Source: Acidimicrobiales bacterium (lineage in GTDB: Bacteria; Actinomycetota; Acidimicrobiia; Acidimicrobiales; Aldehydirespiratoraceae). From it: a stretch of DNA of 64,000 nt. Below the pieces are notes generated by a model. That model was not told the DNA's origin. It searched no databases and saw nothing but the letters and a program-made list of their open reading frames with translations. A program made the translations under genes and the position numbers. Numbering within the stretch: position 1 is the stretch's first letter; each line of letters opens with the position of its first letter. Positions 49,713 to 59,470 of this stretch are shown piece by piece. The stretch spans positions 175,145 to 239,144 of the forward strand of contig JAQWLJ010000033.1 in NCBI GenBank assembly GCA_029247365.1. Direction: 5' to 3'.

Positions 49713-50651
49713 TCAGTCTCGATTCCGGAGCGAGAGGCCTCGCTCGTCAAGCTTTTCGATGACCTCGTCAAGGCTCTTCTGGCCAAAGTTAGTGATGGCC
49801 AGAAGGTCGTCTTCGCTCTTCTGCAGCAGCTCGCCAACGGAGTTCACCTGGGCACGCTTGAGGCAGTTACGGGGACGCTCCGACAGTTCGAGATCCTCAA
49901 TGGGGAGTTCCATGTCGGGACCACCGGACGCAGCCTGGATGGCTTCACCGAGCTCAAGGCCTTGCGGTTCATCGCTCATCTCCTCGACGAGCTGCACCAG
50001 CGCCCGGAGGGTCCCACCTGCGGAGGCAAGCGCTTCGCGAGGGCTGATAGAGCCATCGGTTTCAATCTCGAGCACGAGGCGGTCGTAGTCGGTGGACTGC
50101 TCCACGCGCTGTGTTTCGACTTCAAAGCTCACGCGGCGGACCGGCGAGTAGATGGAGTCGATCGGGATGACGCCGATCGTCGAGCTGGTGTTGTTCTTGT
50201 CGGCTGAGACATAACCACGACCCACCTGGACGGTGAGGTCAACCGCAAGGCGACCCTTCCCGTTGAGTGTGGCAATGGCCAGGCCGCCATTGAGGACTTC
50301 GACGTCGGGGTGCGGCTGGATATCCGCTGCGGTGACGTCAGCTGGTCCGCGAGCGTCGAGACGCAGCGTGACCGGCTCGTCACTGTGAACCACGAGGACA
50401 AGGTCCTTGAGGTTAAGGATGACGTCGGTGACGTCCTGCGCGACGCCGGCAATGGTGCCGAACTCGTGCAGGGAATCATCGAACCGAACCTGGGTGACGG
50501 CAGCACCCGGGATCGACGACAAAAGAGTGCGACGAAGGGAATTGCCGATCGTGTGACCGAAACCGGGCTCAAGCGGGCCGATGGCGAAGCGCTGGAGGTT
50601 TCCCTCGGCTTCATCGATCGCTTCGACGGTGGGACGCTGGATGACGAGCAT
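49713..50651 (-). CDS. rpoA: RNA polymerase alpha subunit
   Basis: A 312-residue subunit. The N-terminal domain with [23 protein letters not shown] starts polymerase assembly. The C-terminal domain (about 240-312, with [20 protein letters not shown]) binds UP elements and activators. It is in its usual place between rpsD and rplQ. Confidence 0.98.
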   Translation of the reverse strand: MLVIQRPTVEAIDEAEGNLQRFAIGPLEPGFGHTIGNSLRRTLLSSIPGAAVTQVRFDDSLHEFGTIAGVAQDVTDVILNLKDLVLVVHSDEPVTLRLDARGPADVTAADIQPHPDVEVLNGGLAIATLNGKGRLAVDLTVQVGRGYVSADKNNTSSTIGVIPIDSIYSPVRRVSFEVETQRVEQSTDYDRLVLEIETDGSISPREALASAGGTLRALVQLVEEMSDEPQGLELGEAIQAASGGPDMELPIEDLELSERPRNCLKRAQVNSVGELLQKSEDDLLAITNFGQKSLDEVIEKLDERGLSLRNRD

Positions 50652-50662
50652 CGGTACCTCTG

Positions 50663-51277
50663 CTACTTCGAGTAGAGCTCGACGATGAGCTGTTCGCGGA
50701 CGGGGATGTCGATCTGCTCACGGATGGGCAGCTCGAGGACGGTGGTTTCGAATTGGTCGTTCCGGGACAGCCACGCCGGAGGCTGACGGTCGAGCACATC
50801 GAGGTTCCATTGGACGACGGTGAAGTCACGGGCCGCTGGGCGCAGCTCGATGACATCGCCCTTGCGGACGCGGTAGCTCGGGATGTTGACCCGGCGACCA
50901 TTGACGTTGAGGTGGCCGTGGCCCACAAACTGGCGAGCCTGCGGGCGGGTGGCGGCCCAGCCAGCGCGATACACGACGTTGTCGAGACGAAGCTCGAGGA
51001 AGCGCAGCATGTTCTCGCCAGTGACGCCCTGACGGCGCGAAGCCTCGGCGAAGACGTTGCGGAACTGGCGCTCGGTGAGGCCGTAACTAAAGCGAGCCTT
51101 CTGCTTCTCTTGGAGCTGCACGAGGTACTCACTCACCGAGCCACGACGCCGCGACCGGCCGTGCTCACCCGGCGGGTAGGGGCGCTTGTCGAGAGCGATC
51201 GTCTCGCCCTTCGTGCCCCAGATGTTGGTTCCCAGGCGCCGCGAAACGCGGGCGCGGGGTCCGGTGTAGCGCGACAT
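50663..51277 (-). CDS. rpsD: Ribosomal protein S4
   Basis: A 204-residue 16S rRNA-binding protein. The N-terminus has no Cys cluster, so this is the zinc-free form. The S4 RNA-binding fold is seen in RLDNVVYRAGWAATRPQARQ and HLNVNGRRVNIPSY. It lies one base after the rpsK stop. Confidence 0.97.
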   Translation of the reverse strand: MSRYTGPRARVSRRLGTNIWGTKGETIALDKRPYPPGEHGRSRRRGSVSEYLVQLQEKQKARFSYGLTERQFRNVFAEASRRQGVTGENMLRFLELRLDNVVYRAGWAATRPQARQFVGHGHLNVNGRRVNIPSYRVRKGDVIELRPAARDFTVVQWNLDVLDRQPPAWLSRNDQFETTVLELPIREQIDIPVREQLIVELYSK

Positions 51278-51278
51278 G

Positions 51279-51668
51279 TCAGGCCCTCCGACGCTTGTTG
51301 AGACGGCACCCGTTATGCGGGATCGGCGTGCAGTCCTTGATGCCGGTCACCTCGATGCCAGCCTGCTGAATAGAACGGATCGCGGTTTCGCGGCCCGAAC
51401 CGGGGCCTTTGACCTGCACGTCGACCTTCCGGACGCCGTGCTCCATCGCCCGGCGAGCTGCCTGCTCGGCAGCCATCTGCGCTGCGTACGGGGTGGACTT
51501 GCGCGAACCCTTAAAGCCGACGTTGCCGGCAGATGCCCACGCGATCACGTCGCCACGCTGATCGGTGATCGAGATGATCGTGTTGTTGAACGAACTCTTG
51601 ATGTGCGCCACGCCGTGCGTGACGTTCTTGCTGCCGCGGCGACGACGCGGACTGGAAGGAGTAGCCAT
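51279..51668 (-). CDS. rpsK: Ribosomal protein S11
   Basis: A 129-residue platform protein with [28 protein letters not shown] and the C-terminal [17 protein letters not shown]. It follows rpsM by five bases. Confidence 0.97.
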   Translation of the reverse strand: MATPSSPRRRRGSKNVTHGVAHIKSSFNNTIISITDQRGDVIAWASAGNVGFKGSRKSTPYAAQMAAEQAARRAMEHGVRKVDVQVKGPGSGRETAIRSIQQAGIEVTGIKDCTPIPHNGCRLNKRRRA

Positions 51669-51673
51669 GGTCC

Positions 51674-52042
51674 TTACTTCTTCTTACCGGCAACGGTCTT
51701 CTTCGGACCCTTGCGCGTTCGTGCGTTGGTATGAGTGCGCTGACCCCGGACCGGGAGACCACGACGGTGGCGCAGGCCCTGGTAGCAGCCGATTTCCATC
51801 TTTCGCTTGATGTCCTGAGACACCTCACGACGCAGGTCGCCTTCGACCTGGACCTCCGCATCGATGAACGAGCGCAGCTTGGCGACCTCGTCCTCGGTGA
51901 GGTCTCGGACCCGAGTAGTCGACTCGATACCTGTGGCGTCACAGATATCAATCGCAATCTTGCGACCGATGCCAAAAATGTAGGTGAGGCTAATGCCCAC
52001 CTGCTTCTCGCGCGGAATGTCTACGCCGCTGATACGTGCCAT
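51674..52042 (-). CDS. rpsM: Ribosomal protein S13
   Basis: A 122-residue head protein contacting the P-site tRNA. It starts [20 protein letters not shown] and has [20 protein letters not shown] and a lysine-rich tail. The ATG at 52042 is one base after the rpmJ stop; the frame is open upstream through rpmJ. Confidence 0.97.
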   Translation of the reverse strand: MARISGVDIPREKQVGISLTYIFGIGRKIAIDICDATGIESTTRVRDLTEDEVAKLRSFIDAEVQVEGDLRREVSQDIKRKMEIGCYQGLRHRRGLPVRGQRTHTNARTRKGPKKTVAGKKK

Positions 52043-52043
52043 G

Positions 52044-52157
52044 TCAGCCTTGCCTCTGCTTGTGACGCGGGTTTTCGCAGATGACCATGACACGGCCGCG
52101 GCGACGAATCACCTTGCACTTGTCACAGATCTTCTTAACGCTTGGTCGAACCTTCAT
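52044..52157 (-). CDS. rpmJ: Ribosomal protein L36
   Basis: A 37-residue protein, [20 protein letters not shown] at the start and ending in KQRQG. Cys11, Cys14, Cys27 and His32 form the zinc site, so this is the zinc-binding form. It lies in its standard place between infA and rpsM. Confidence 0.96.
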   Translation of the reverse strand: MKVRPSVKKICDKCKVIRRRGRVMVICENPRHKQRQG

Positions 52158-52168
52158 GATGGGGAGAA

Positions 52169-52393
52169 CTACTTGTAGCGATAGGTGATACGACCTCGTT
52201 GGAGGTCGTAGGGGGTGAGCTCCACCTGGACGCGATCGCCGGGCAGGATACGGATGTAATGCATGCGCATTTTTCCGCTGATGTGCGCGAGCACCTCATG
52301 GCCGTTCTCAAGCTCAACCCGGAACATTGCGTTCGGGAGCGACTCGGTAACGGCCCCTTCGAGGACGATTGCGTCTTCCTTGGACTTCGGCAG
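52169..52393 (-). CDS. infA: Translation initiation factor IF-1
   Basis: An OB-fold factor that binds the ribosomal A site. It contains [39 protein letters not shown] and the end [11 protein letters not shown]. The start is taken as CTG at 52393, giving 74 residues that begin PKSKEDAI after Met, close to the usual 72-73. An AGGAGG lies seven bases upstream of it. The only in-frame ATG (52414) would place this ribosome site inside codons 3-5 and has no good site of its own. If ATG is used, the protein has 81 residues. Confidence 0.9.
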   Translation of the reverse strand: MPKSKEDAIVLEGAVTESLPNAMFRVELENGHEVLAHISGKMRMHYIRILPGDRVQVELTPYDLQRGRITYRYK

Positions 52394-52504
52394 AGCGTTT
52401 CCTCCTGGAAACATGCGATTCCGGAATGGAGCCGCGGTGTAATTTTCGTCTTAGGCCAGTCGACAATGCTACCGGAGATAGCGATGCCGACCAACCCTGC
52501 CCGG

Positions 52505-53077
52505 CTATGCCAGACGGGACGAAATAACCTCCTCGAGGCGAGCGAAGACGTCATCTACCTCACCAAGCCCGTCGACCGCGACCAGAAGGTCTCGTTCGGC
52601 GAACCAATCGAGCAGGGGTGCCGTCTCTTGGTCGTAGAGACCGAGACGGCGGGCGATGGCTTCTTGGGTGTCGTCTTCACGACCCCGATCCATCATTCGT
52701 TGGGTCACATTCTCAGCGGGGACGTCGAGGTTGATCGCCAGGGTGAGTGACTGGCCAAGGCCGGCCAGCATTGCTTCAAGCCCGTTCGCCTGATCTGCGG
52801 TGCGGGGGAAACCGTCGAGCAGCACGCCGTCGGCGACAATGTCGTCTTGGCCAATACGCTCCTCGACCAGCGGAATCATGATGTCGTCGCCGACGAGCCC
52901 GCCCGAGTTCATGACACCAGCAGCCTGCTGACCGAGTTCGCTGCCTGCAGAGACCGCAGCGCGCAAGACATCGCCGGTTGACAGGTGCACACAGCCGAAC
53001 CGATCGGCGATCCGCACAGACTGGGTCCCTTTGCCCGACCCCTGACGGCCGAGAATGACCATGCGAAGCGCCGTCAC
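52505..53077 (-). CDS. adk: Adenylate kinase
   Basis: A 190-residue enzyme, short-LID form without zinc cysteines. The P-loop ILGRQGSGKGTQ, STGDVLRAAV, LLDGFPRT and DRGREDD are visible. The GTG start at 53077 overlaps the secY stop (GTGA), showing coupling; an ATG five codons later is an alternative. The map gene that usually follows adk is absent: infA comes next. Confidence 0.96.
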   Translation of the reverse strand: MTALRMVILGRQGSGKGTQSVRIADRFGCVHLSTGDVLRAAVSAGSELGQQAAGVMNSGGLVGDDIMIPLVEERIGQDDIVADGVLLDGFPRTADQANGLEAMLAGLGQSLTLAINLDVPAENVTQRMMDRGREDDTQEAIARRLGLYDQETAPLLDWFAERDLLVAVDGLGEVDDVFARLEEVISSRLA

Positions 53078-54402
53078 TTGAGGAAGCCCTCATAGTTGCG
53101 CATCATCAGCTGGCTATCGATCTGCTTCATGGTTTCGAGCGCAACGCCCGAGGCAATCAGGAGCGAGATACCGCCGAAGGCGAATCCACCAGCACCAGCG
53201 CCAGCGCCAGACTGTGTATCGGTGCCGATCGTGACCGCAATGAGGATCGACGGCACCAGAGCAACGGCCGCAATGAACAACGCCCCCGGGAAGGTGATGC
53301 GGGACAGGATCCGGGCGAGGTACGCCTCGGTCTGTGGGCCGGGACGGATGCCCGGGATGAAGCCACCCTGCTTGCGGATCGTGTCGGCCTTCTTGGCCGG
53401 GTCGAACGAGATCGCCGTGTAGAAGTAGGCGAAGCCAACAATCATCAGGCCGAAGAACGTCAGGTAGACCGGCGAGGTCGGGTTGGCCAAGTGGTTATCG
53501 ACCCAACGCTGGATCGAGCCCCCGATGCCCTCGTCGGGCAGCGCGACAGCGATCAGGTTCGGGAGGTACAGCACCGAGCTGGCAAAGATGATCGGGATCA
53601 CGCCGGACTGGTTGACCTTCAACGGGATGTAGGTCGACTGGCCGCCGTACATACGACGTCCGACCACCCGCTTGGCGAACTGGACCGGGATACGGCGCTG
53701 ACCCTGCTCAACGAACACGATGCCGACGAGCAGCAGAACCGCTACGGCGATCAGGATCATGAGGGCGAGCGTGCCGTTCTCGGCCTGCACGAGCGAACCC
53801 TGCGCCGGCAGCGTCGACACGACCGAAGTGAAGATCATCAGCGACATGCCGTTGCCGATACCGCGTTGGGTAATGAGTTCGCCCATCCACATCAGCAACG
53901 CCGTGCCGGTGGTGAGAGTGAGCACCACAACGAAGACGCTCCAGGCACCGAAGTTCTGGATCAACCGAAGCTCACCGCCGACAAGACCGCCGCCGTTGAA
54001 CAAGAAGGCGAACGACGTCGACTGCACGACCGCGATGGTGATCGTGAGGTACCGAGTCCACTGCGTAATCTTTCGCTGGCCAACCGCGCCCTGCTGCTGC
54101 CACTCCTCGATCTTCGGGATGACGACACCGAGGATCTGCATGATGATCGACGCCGTGATGTACGGCATGATGCCGAGCGCAAAGATCGACAGCTGGGTGA
54201 GCGCACCGCCAGAGAAGAGCTGAACAAATCCGAGGATGCCGCCTTCGTTGGCCTGATCGCGCAGAAGCTGCACTGCTTCGATGTCGACACCCGGCGCCGG
54301 CACGAACGCGCCCAAGCGGTAGATACCGATGATCATGAGGGTGAACAGGATCTTGCCGCGCAGGTCGGCGACCTTGAAGATGTTCAGAACTCGTTGCAGC
54401 AC
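53074..54402 (-). CDS. secY: Preprotein translocase subunit SecY
   Basis: A 442-residue membrane channel with about ten helices. The plug and signature segments GIMPYITASIIMQIL, TGTALLMWMGELITQRGIGNGMS and VRKQGGFIPGIRPG-like TIRKQGGFIPGIRPG are present. It starts with GTG at 54402 with AGGAG six bases upstream. It forms the Sec pore with SecE and SecG. Confidence 0.97.
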   Translation of the reverse strand: MLQRVLNIFKVADLRGKILFTLMIIGIYRLGAFVPAPGVDIEAVQLLRDQANEGGILGFVQLFSGGALTQLSIFALGIMPYITASIIMQILGVVIPKIEEWQQQGAVGQRKITQWTRYLTITIAVVQSTSFAFLFNGGGLVGGELRLIQNFGAWSVFVVVLTLTTGTALLMWMGELITQRGIGNGMSLMIFTSVVSTLPAQGSLVQAENGTLALMILIAVAVLLLVGIVFVEQGQRRIPVQFAKRVVGRRMYGGQSTYIPLKVNQSGVIPIIFASSVLYLPNLIAVALPDEGIGGSIQRWVDNHLANPTSPVYLTFFGLMIVGFAYFYTAISFDPAKKADTIRKQGGFIPGIRPGPQTEAYLARILSRITFPGALFIAAVALVPSILIAVTIGTDTQSGAGAGAGGFAFGGISLLIASGVALETMKQIDSQLMMRNYEGFLK

Positions 54403-54461
54403 GTGACGCTCCTGGAGCGGTCAGACGACCGAAGCGGGCGCCCGAAGACGCCCGCAAACAA

Positions 54462-54956
54462 TCATCGGTTGGTGTGTTGGCTGAAGCTGCCGTGCGCCGG
54501 ACGGACGCCGAACGGCTTGGGCAGGATCTCGACGGTACCTCCAGCCGCGGTGATGGCAGCCTCGGCAGACTTCGAGAAGGCGTGGGCCTTCACGTTGACC
54601 GCAGTGGTGAGTTCGCCGCGGCCGAGGATCTTGACCAGCGAGCCCTTGCTCACAAGACCACGAGCCAGAAGCGACTTGGGCGAGACATCGGTGAGACCAG
54701 ACTCGGCGATCGTGTCCAGGTTGATGCCCTGGTACTCGACGCGGAACGGGTTGGTGAAACCGCGCAGCTTGGGGACACGCTGGAGGAGCGGCATCTGGCC
54801 ACCCTCGAAGCCCACTGGCACGGTGTTACGAGCGCGCTGACCCTTGGTACCGCGGCCTGCGGTCTTACCGCCCTTGCCGCCAATACCGCGCGCCTTGCGC
54901 TTGCCACGCTTATTCGAGCCGTCGGCCGGCTCGAGATCATGAAGTTTGATCGCCAT
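54462..54956 (-). CDS. rplO: Ribosomal protein L15
   Basis: A 164-residue late-assembly protein of the large subunit. It has the loop GIGGKGGKTAGRGTKGQRAR and FEGGQMPLLQRVPKLRGF. It overlaps the rpmD stop by one base and is followed by secY after 59 bases. Confidence 0.97.
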   Translation of the reverse strand: MAIKLHDLEPADGSNKRGKRKARGIGGKGGKTAGRGTKGQRARNTVPVGFEGGQMPLLQRVPKLRGFTNPFRVEYQGINLDTIAESGLTDVSPKSLLARGLVSKGSLVKILGRGELTTAVNVKAHAFSKSAEAAITAAGGTVEILPKPFGVRPAHGSFSQHTNR

Positions 54957-55138
54957 CAGTCTTCGACCTCCTCGACGCTGACCAGGTGCGGAACCCGGGC
55001 AATCATGCCGCGGATCTCGGGACGGTCAGGCAGGGTGTTAGTACGGCCAATACCGCGCAGACCGAGGGCCCGAAGGGTGCCTCGCTGCTTGGGCTTGCAG
55101 CCGATATTGCTCTTGAGCTGAGTGACCTTGAGCGCCAT
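54956..55138 (-). CDS. rpmD: Ribosomal protein L30
   Basis: A 60-residue protein, LKVTQLKSNIGCKPKQRGTL at the start, then RALGLRGIGRTNTL. It overlaps rpsE and rplO by one base each. Confidence 0.95.
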   Translation of the reverse strand: MALKVTQLKSNIGCKPKQRGTLRALGLRGIGRTNTLPDRPEIRGMIARVPHLVSVEEVED

Positions 55139-55734
55139 CAGTTTTCCTCATCGATCTTCGGCGCATGCTCGCCGCGCTCGCTCTCCTGGTACGCCTTCCA
55201 CAATGCGCCGGGAAGGAACTCGTCAGGGTCAAGCCCACGGAGCCGGGCGATTTCGTCGGGACGACGCTGCGACTGCAGGCCGTTGATGGTCGCGCGAGCC
55301 ACATTGATGTGGTTCGCCGAACCGAGCGACTTGCACAGCACGTCGTGAACGCCAGCCTCTTCGAGGATGGCGCGGGCGGCGCCGCCCGCAATCACACCGG
55401 TGCCGGGAGCGGCAGGCTTTAGCATCACGCGGCCGGCACCGAGCTCGCCGATCGTCTCGTGGACGATCGTGCTGCCGGCCATCGGGACGGTGAACAGGTT
55501 GCGGCGAGCTTCTTCGGTGCCCTTCTGGATCGCGAGGGGCACCTCCTTGGCCTTGCCGTAGCCGAGGCCAACCTGGCCAGCGCCGTCACCAATCACCACA
55601 AGAGCGGTGAAGGAGAAACGACGGCCACCCTTGACGACCTTGGCCACACGATTGATGTTGATGACGCGGGACTCACGGAGTCCTTCGCCACCGTCGCGCG
55701 GGTTCGGTTCGCGTTCATTGCGTTGAAAAGCCAT
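55138..55734 (-). CDS. rpsE: Ribosomal protein S5
   Basis: A 198-residue protein important for decoding accuracy. [20 protein letters not shown] starts the dsRNA-binding domain, and [19 protein letters not shown] marks the second domain. It overlaps rpmD and rplR by one base each. Confidence 0.97.
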   Translation of the reverse strand: MAFQRNEREPNPRDGGEGLRESRVININRVAKVVKGGRRFSFTALVVIGDGAGQVGLGYGKAKEVPLAIQKGTEEARRNLFTVPMAGSTIVHETIGELGAGRVMLKPAAPGTGVIAGGAARAILEEAGVHDVLCKSLGSANHINVARATINGLQSQRRPDEIARLRGLDPDEFLPGALWKAYQESERGEHAPKIDEEN

Positions 55735-56099
55735 CAGAACTTCAATCCTCCCTCGCGAGCCGCGTCGGCGAGCGCCGCGACCCGGCCGTGGTAGCGGAAG
55801 CCGCCACGGTCAAATACGACCTCTTCGACACCGGCAGACTTGGCCCGTTCGGCCAGAAGTGCACCGGCCTTGGAAGCCGCTTCGATGTTGCTGTTGATTG
55901 GGCCGCGCAGTGCCGACTCGGTGGTCGACACACTTGCGAGCGTGATGCCGGCGAGGTCGTCGATGACCTGCGCCGAGATGTGCTTGTTCGACCGGAAAAC
56001 TGCGACGCGCGGACGAGCCGCAGTTCCACGCATGGTCTTGCGGACCCGGTTGTGACGCCGGATCCGGAGGTAGCGACGCTTCTTGGCAATATCGGGCAT
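55734..56099 (-). CDS. rplR: Ribosomal protein L18
   Basis: A 121-residue 5S rRNA-binding protein. [33 protein letters not shown] and the end [20 protein letters not shown] are conserved. It overlaps rplF and rpsE by one base. Confidence 0.97.
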   Translation of the reverse strand: MPDIAKKRRYLRIRRHNRVRKTMRGTAARPRVAVFRSNKHISAQVIDDLAGITLASVSTTESALRGPINSNIEAASKAGALLAERAKSAGVEEVVFDRGGFRYHGRVAALADAAREGGLKF

Positions 56100-56638
56100 T
56101 ACTTCGCTGCCTTTCCGGCCTTGCGAATGACGCGCTCGCCGGCGTACCGGATGCCCTTGCCCTTATAGGGCTCAGGCTTGCGCCACTTGCGGATGTCGGC
56201 TGCCACCTGGCCTACCAGCTGCTTGTCAATCCCCTTGACAAAGATCTGAGTCTGCTGGGGCACCTCGAACTCAATGCCGTCCGGCGCAGTGATGCTGACC
56301 GGATGACTGAAGCCAAGCGCCAATTCGAGGGCATTGCTGCCCTTCGCTGTGGCTCGGTAGCCGACCCCTTGAATCTGGAGTTCTTTGGTAAAGCCCTCGG
56401 TGACCCCGACAATCATGTTCTGGATCAGCGACCGCGAGAGGCCGTGGAAAGCCTTCGATTCGCCAGAGTCATCAGGACGTTCGACCAGAAGCGTGCTCTC
56501 TTCCTCACGGACAGTGATACCGCCCGGGAGATCACGCTCAAGCGTGCCTTTGGAGCCCTTGACCGAGATCGATGATCCTGAGATCGAGACTTCGACGCCG
56601 CCGGGCACGGCGATAGGTGCGCTGCCTACGCGAGACAT
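56099..56638 (-). CDS. rplF: Ribosomal protein L6
   Basis: A 179-residue protein at the factor-binding site. It starts [12 protein letters not shown] and ends with the signature [29 protein letters not shown] region (key residues PEPYKGKGI). The ATG at 56638 gives the family length; the frame is open upstream into rpsH. Confidence 0.97.
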   Translation of the reverse strand: MSRVGSAPIAVPGGVEVSISGSSISVKGSKGTLERDLPGGITVREEESTLLVERPDDSGESKAFHGLSRSLIQNMIVGVTEGFTKELQIQGVGYRATAKGSNALELALGFSHPVSITAPDGIEFEVPQQTQIFVKGIDKQLVGQVAADIRKWRKPEPYKGKGIRYAGERVIRKAGKAAK

Positions 56639-56648
56639 AGTTCGCTCC

Positions 56649-57053
56649 TCACCACACGAAGCACAGGATTTCGCCGCCCATGCGGTTCTTCCGTGCTTCG
56701 CGATCGGACATGAGGCCCTTGTTGGTCGATACCACCGCCACACCGAGGCCACCCTGAACACGGGGGATCTCGTTGCGCTGGTGGTAAATACGCAGACCGG
56801 GCTTGGATACACGCTTCAGACCGGAGATGACACGAGCCCGCTCGGGGCTGTACTTCATCTCGATGGTCAGCGTCTTGCCAGGCTTCTCACCATTCTCAGC
56901 CTCGGCGAACGAGGAAATGTACCCCTCGGTCTTGAGAACCTTGGCGAGCGCCACCTTCTGCTTCGACGAGGGCATAGAAACCTCGTCGTGCATCGCAACG
57001 TTGGCGTTGCGGATGCGGGTGAGCATGTCGGAAATCGGATCAGTCATCGTCAT
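56649..57053 (-). CDS. rpsH: Ribosomal protein S8
   Basis: A 134-residue central-domain protein, starting [20 protein letters not shown] after two residues and ending with [20 protein letters not shown]. It also regulates spc operons in E. coli; that has not been shown here. Confidence 0.97.
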   Translation of the reverse strand: MTMTDPISDMLTRIRNANVAMHDEVSMPSSKQKVALAKVLKTEGYISSFAEAENGEKPGKTLTIEMKYSPERARVISGLKRVSKPGLRIYHQRNEIPRVQGGLGVAVVSTNKGLMSDREARKNRMGGEILCFVW

Positions 57054-57067
57054 CGTTCAGCTCCTCC

Positions 57068-57253
57068 TCACCAACTGGCCTTCTTGACGCCCGGCAGTTC
57101 GCCGGCATGCGCCATCTTGCGGAGGCAGATCCGGCACAGGCCGAACTTCCGGTACACCGACTTGGGCCGGCCACAACGGCGGCAACGGGTGTACTGACGC
57201 ACCTTGAACTTGGGGGTGCGCTGCTGCTTTTCCTTGAGTGCTTTTTTCGCCAT
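57068..57253 (-). CDS. rpsZ: Ribosomal protein S14, zinc-binding (type Z)
   Basis: A 61-residue protein with two CxxC pairs (Cys24/27 and Cys40/43), so it is the short zinc form. No longer zinc-free copy is in the window. It is in the standard place between rplE and rpsH. Confidence 0.96.
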   Translation of the reverse strand: MAKKALKEKQQRTPKFKVRQYTRCRRCGRPKSVYRKFGLCRICLRKMAHAGELPGVKKASW

Positions 57254-57256
57254 GGG

Positions 57257-57823
57257 TCACTGCCCCTCGCGTCGGAACGGAAAGTTGAACGCTTCGAGCA
57301 AAGCCTTGCCCTGCTCGTTCGTCTTCGCCGTGGTGACGATCGTGATGTCCATTCCCCGGGTGGTGTCGACCTGGTCGTAGTCGATCTCGGGGAACATGAG
57401 TTGCTCGGTCACACCGAACGTGTAATTGCCGTTGCCATCGAAGGCCTTCGGCGGGAGGCCGCGGAAGTCGCGGATTCGCGGGATCGCCAAAGAGATGAGG
57501 CGATCAAGGAATTCATACATACGGTCACCCCGCAGGGTGACCTTGCAGCCGATGGCCTGACCCTCACGCAGCTTGAAGCTGGCGAGGCTCTTTTTGGCCC
57601 GGGTGACGACCGGCTTCTGGCCGGCAATCGTCTCCATATCGGAGAGCGCGCCCTCCAGGAGCTTGGCCTGACCGACTGCATCACCGACACCCATGTTCAG
57701 AACGATCTTGTCGATCTTCGGAACGAGCATGATGTTGTCGAGCTCGAGGGTGTCCATGAGCTGGGCCCGGATCTCTTCCTTGTACTTCGTGCAAAGACGA
57801 GGGGCGAGGATTGCGGTACTCAC
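57257..57823 (-). CDS. rplE: Ribosomal protein L5
   Basis: A 188-residue 5S rRNA protein. [31 protein letters not shown] and the late [13 protein letters not shown] are diagnostic. The start is a GTG at 57823 overlapping the rplX stop (GTGA), with GGAGGAG five bases upstream; the open frame upstream lies within rplX. Confidence 0.96.
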   Translation of the reverse strand: MSTAILAPRLCTKYKEEIRAQLMDTLELDNIMLVPKIDKIVLNMGVGDAVGQAKLLEGALSDMETIAGQKPVVTRAKKSLASFKLREGQAIGCKVTLRGDRMYEFLDRLISLAIPRIRDFRGLPPKAFDGNGNYTFGVTEQLMFPEIDYDQVDTTRGMDITIVTTAKTNEQGKALLEAFNFPFRREGQ

Positions 57824-58161
57824 GTGATCTCCTCCCCGGTACGGCGGCAAATACGAACCTTGCTGCCGTCGGCGTTGATCTTGTAGCCGACCTTGGTGGC
57901 CTTGCCGTCCTTGGGGCTGACAACTGCGACGTTCGAGACGTCCATCGGCATCGGCTTTTCGATGATGCCACCCTGCTGGTCGGCGCGAGTCGGGGCCTGG
58001 TGCTTCTTGGCGATGTTGATGCCTTCGACAACGACCTTGCCCGCTTCGGGGATCGCCAGGGCAACGACGCCTTCAGCGCCCTTGTCCTTGCCGGCAATCA
58101 CGACCACTCGGTCCCCCTTGATGATCTTCATGTTCTGCTTCTTGCTCTTCTTCGCAGGCAT
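57820..58161 (-). CDS. rplX: Ribosomal protein L24
   Basis: A 113-residue KOW-domain protein that starts large-subunit assembly. [20 protein letters not shown] is the KOW motif, followed by [12 protein letters not shown] ten-residue lysine-rich start precedes it if the ATG at 58161 is used; this overlaps the rplN stop by one base. Confidence 0.95.
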   Translation of the reverse strand: MPAKKSKKQNMKIIKGDRVVVIAGKDKGAEGVVALAIPEAGKVVVEGINIAKKHQAPTRADQQGGIIEKPMPMDVSNVAVVSPKDGKATKVGYKINADGSKVRICRRTGEEIT

Positions 58162-58529
58162 CAAAGGACCTCCGGAGCCAGCGACACGATCCGCATGAAT
58201 TGCTTCTCGCGCAACTCGCGACCGACCGGGCCGAAGATGCGGGTGCCGCGCGGCTGCTTCTGCTCGTTGATGAGCACCGCAGCGTTCTCGTCGAAGCGGA
58301 TGTAGCTGCCGTCGGAACGACGCTTTTCCTTCTTCACACGAACGACAACGCACTTGACGACGTCGCCCTTCTTGACCTGCGCCCCGGGGATCGCATCCTT
58401 GACCGTGGCAACGAAGACGTCACCGATCGAGGCATAACGACGCTTCGAACCGCCAAGAACCTTGATACACAAGACCTCCTTGGCGCCCGAGTTGTCGGCG
58501 ACCCGTAGACGGGATTCCTGCTGAATCAC
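58161..58529 (-). CDS. rplN: Ribosomal protein L14
   Basis: A 122-residue protein at the subunit interface. It starts [20 protein letters not shown] and contains [20 protein letters not shown]. It overlaps rpsQ by four bases. Confidence 0.97.
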   Translation of the reverse strand: MIQQESRLRVADNSGAKEVLCIKVLGGSKRRYASIGDVFVATVKDAIPGAQVKKGDVVKCVVVRVKKEKRRSDGSYIRFDENAAVLINEQKQPRGTRIFGPVGRELREKQFMRIVSLAPEVL

Positions 58530-58807
58530 TTCGCACGCTCCAAGATCTCAACGAGACGCCAGCGCTTGTTCTTCGACATGGGACGCGTCTCCTGGACACG
58601 CACGCGGTCGCCGACGTTCAGCGTGTTCTCCTCGTCGTGGACGTGGAGCTTCTTGTTGCGCTGCACGGTCTTGGCGTAGCGGCGGTGACGTACCCGATCG
58701 ATGGTCTCGACCACAGCGGTCTTGTCCATCTTGTCGGAAACGACGACGCCCTCACGGACCTTGCGCGCGTTCTCGCGGGCTGCTTCAGACGTTGCTTGCT
58801 CAGCCAT
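58526..58807 (-). CDS. rpsQ: Ribosomal protein S17
   Basis: A 93-residue OB-fold protein. [16 protein letters not shown] and [20 protein letters not shown] are conserved. The ATG at 58807 overlaps the rpmC stop by eight bases; an upstream ATG (58819) lies inside rpmC. Confidence 0.96.
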   Translation of the reverse strand: MAEQATSEAARENARKVREGVVVSDKMDKTAVVETIDRVRHRRYAKTVQRNKKLHVHDEENTLNVGDRVRVQETRPMSKNKRWRLVEILERAK

Positions 58808-59045
58808 TGGAAGCCTCACTCTCCAACTCCGCCTCGCCCAGCGATTCAGCGTCGGCGATTTCGCGGGCCCGAAGCTCGGTGAGCATCCGGGCGATTTCCT
58901 TCTTGATCTGCTTCATGCGGGCCGAGTTTTCGAGCTGACCGGTAGCGAACTGGAAGCGCAGGTTGAACAGCTCTTCCTTCGCGTCCGACATCTTCTCGAT
59001 GAGATCGGTGTCGCTGAGTTCGGCGAGGGCCTTGGCCTTAGCCAT
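58800..59045 (-). CDS. rpmC: Ribosomal protein L29
   Basis: An 81-residue helical hairpin protein near the tunnel exit: [20 protein letters not shown] and [20 protein letters not shown]. The C-terminus has a short acidic extension. It overlaps rplP by one base. Confidence 0.95.
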   Translation of the reverse strand: MAKAKALAELSDTDLIEKMSDAKEELFNLRFQFATGQLENSARMKQIKKEIARMLTELRAREIADAESLGEAELESEASNG

Positions 59046-59461
59046 TAGAACCCCTCCTCACGCTTCACGAAGCGCGCCTTGATCGGCAGCTTCTGGATGG
59101 CACGGTTCATCGCCTGACGGGCGATCTCTTCGTCGTGGAACGACAGCTCGAACATGATCCGACCCGGCTTCACGACAGCAACCCATTTCTCGGGGTTTCC
59201 CTTACCCGAACCCATGCGGGTTTCGGCGGGCTTCTGCGTGACGGGCTTGTCGGGGAAGACGTTGATCCACACCTTGCCGCCACGCTTGATGTGGCGGGTC
59301 ATGGCGATACGAGCAGCTTCGATCTGACGGGCAGTGATCCAGCCAGGCTCGAGAGCCTGGATACCGAAGTCGCCGTAGGTGACCTCGGTGGCTCCCTTGG
59401 AGTTGCCGCCGTTACGTCCCCGGTGGTGCTTGCGGTGCTTGACCTTCTTTGGCATCAACAT
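59045..59461 (-). CDS. rplP: Ribosomal protein L16
   Basis: A 138-residue protein next to the A-site t[38 protein letters not shown] are diagnostic. GAGG lies seven bases before the first ATG (59461); the second (59455) matches the usual protein start. Confidence 0.96.
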   Translation of the reverse strand: MLMPKKVKHRKHHRGRNGGNSKGATEVTYGDFGIQALEPGWITARQIEAARIAMTRHIKRGGKVWINVFPDKPVTQKPAETRMGSGKGNPEKWVAVVKPGRIMFELSFHDEEIARQAMNRAIQKLPIKARFVKREEGF

Positions 59462-59470
59462 GGCACTACC

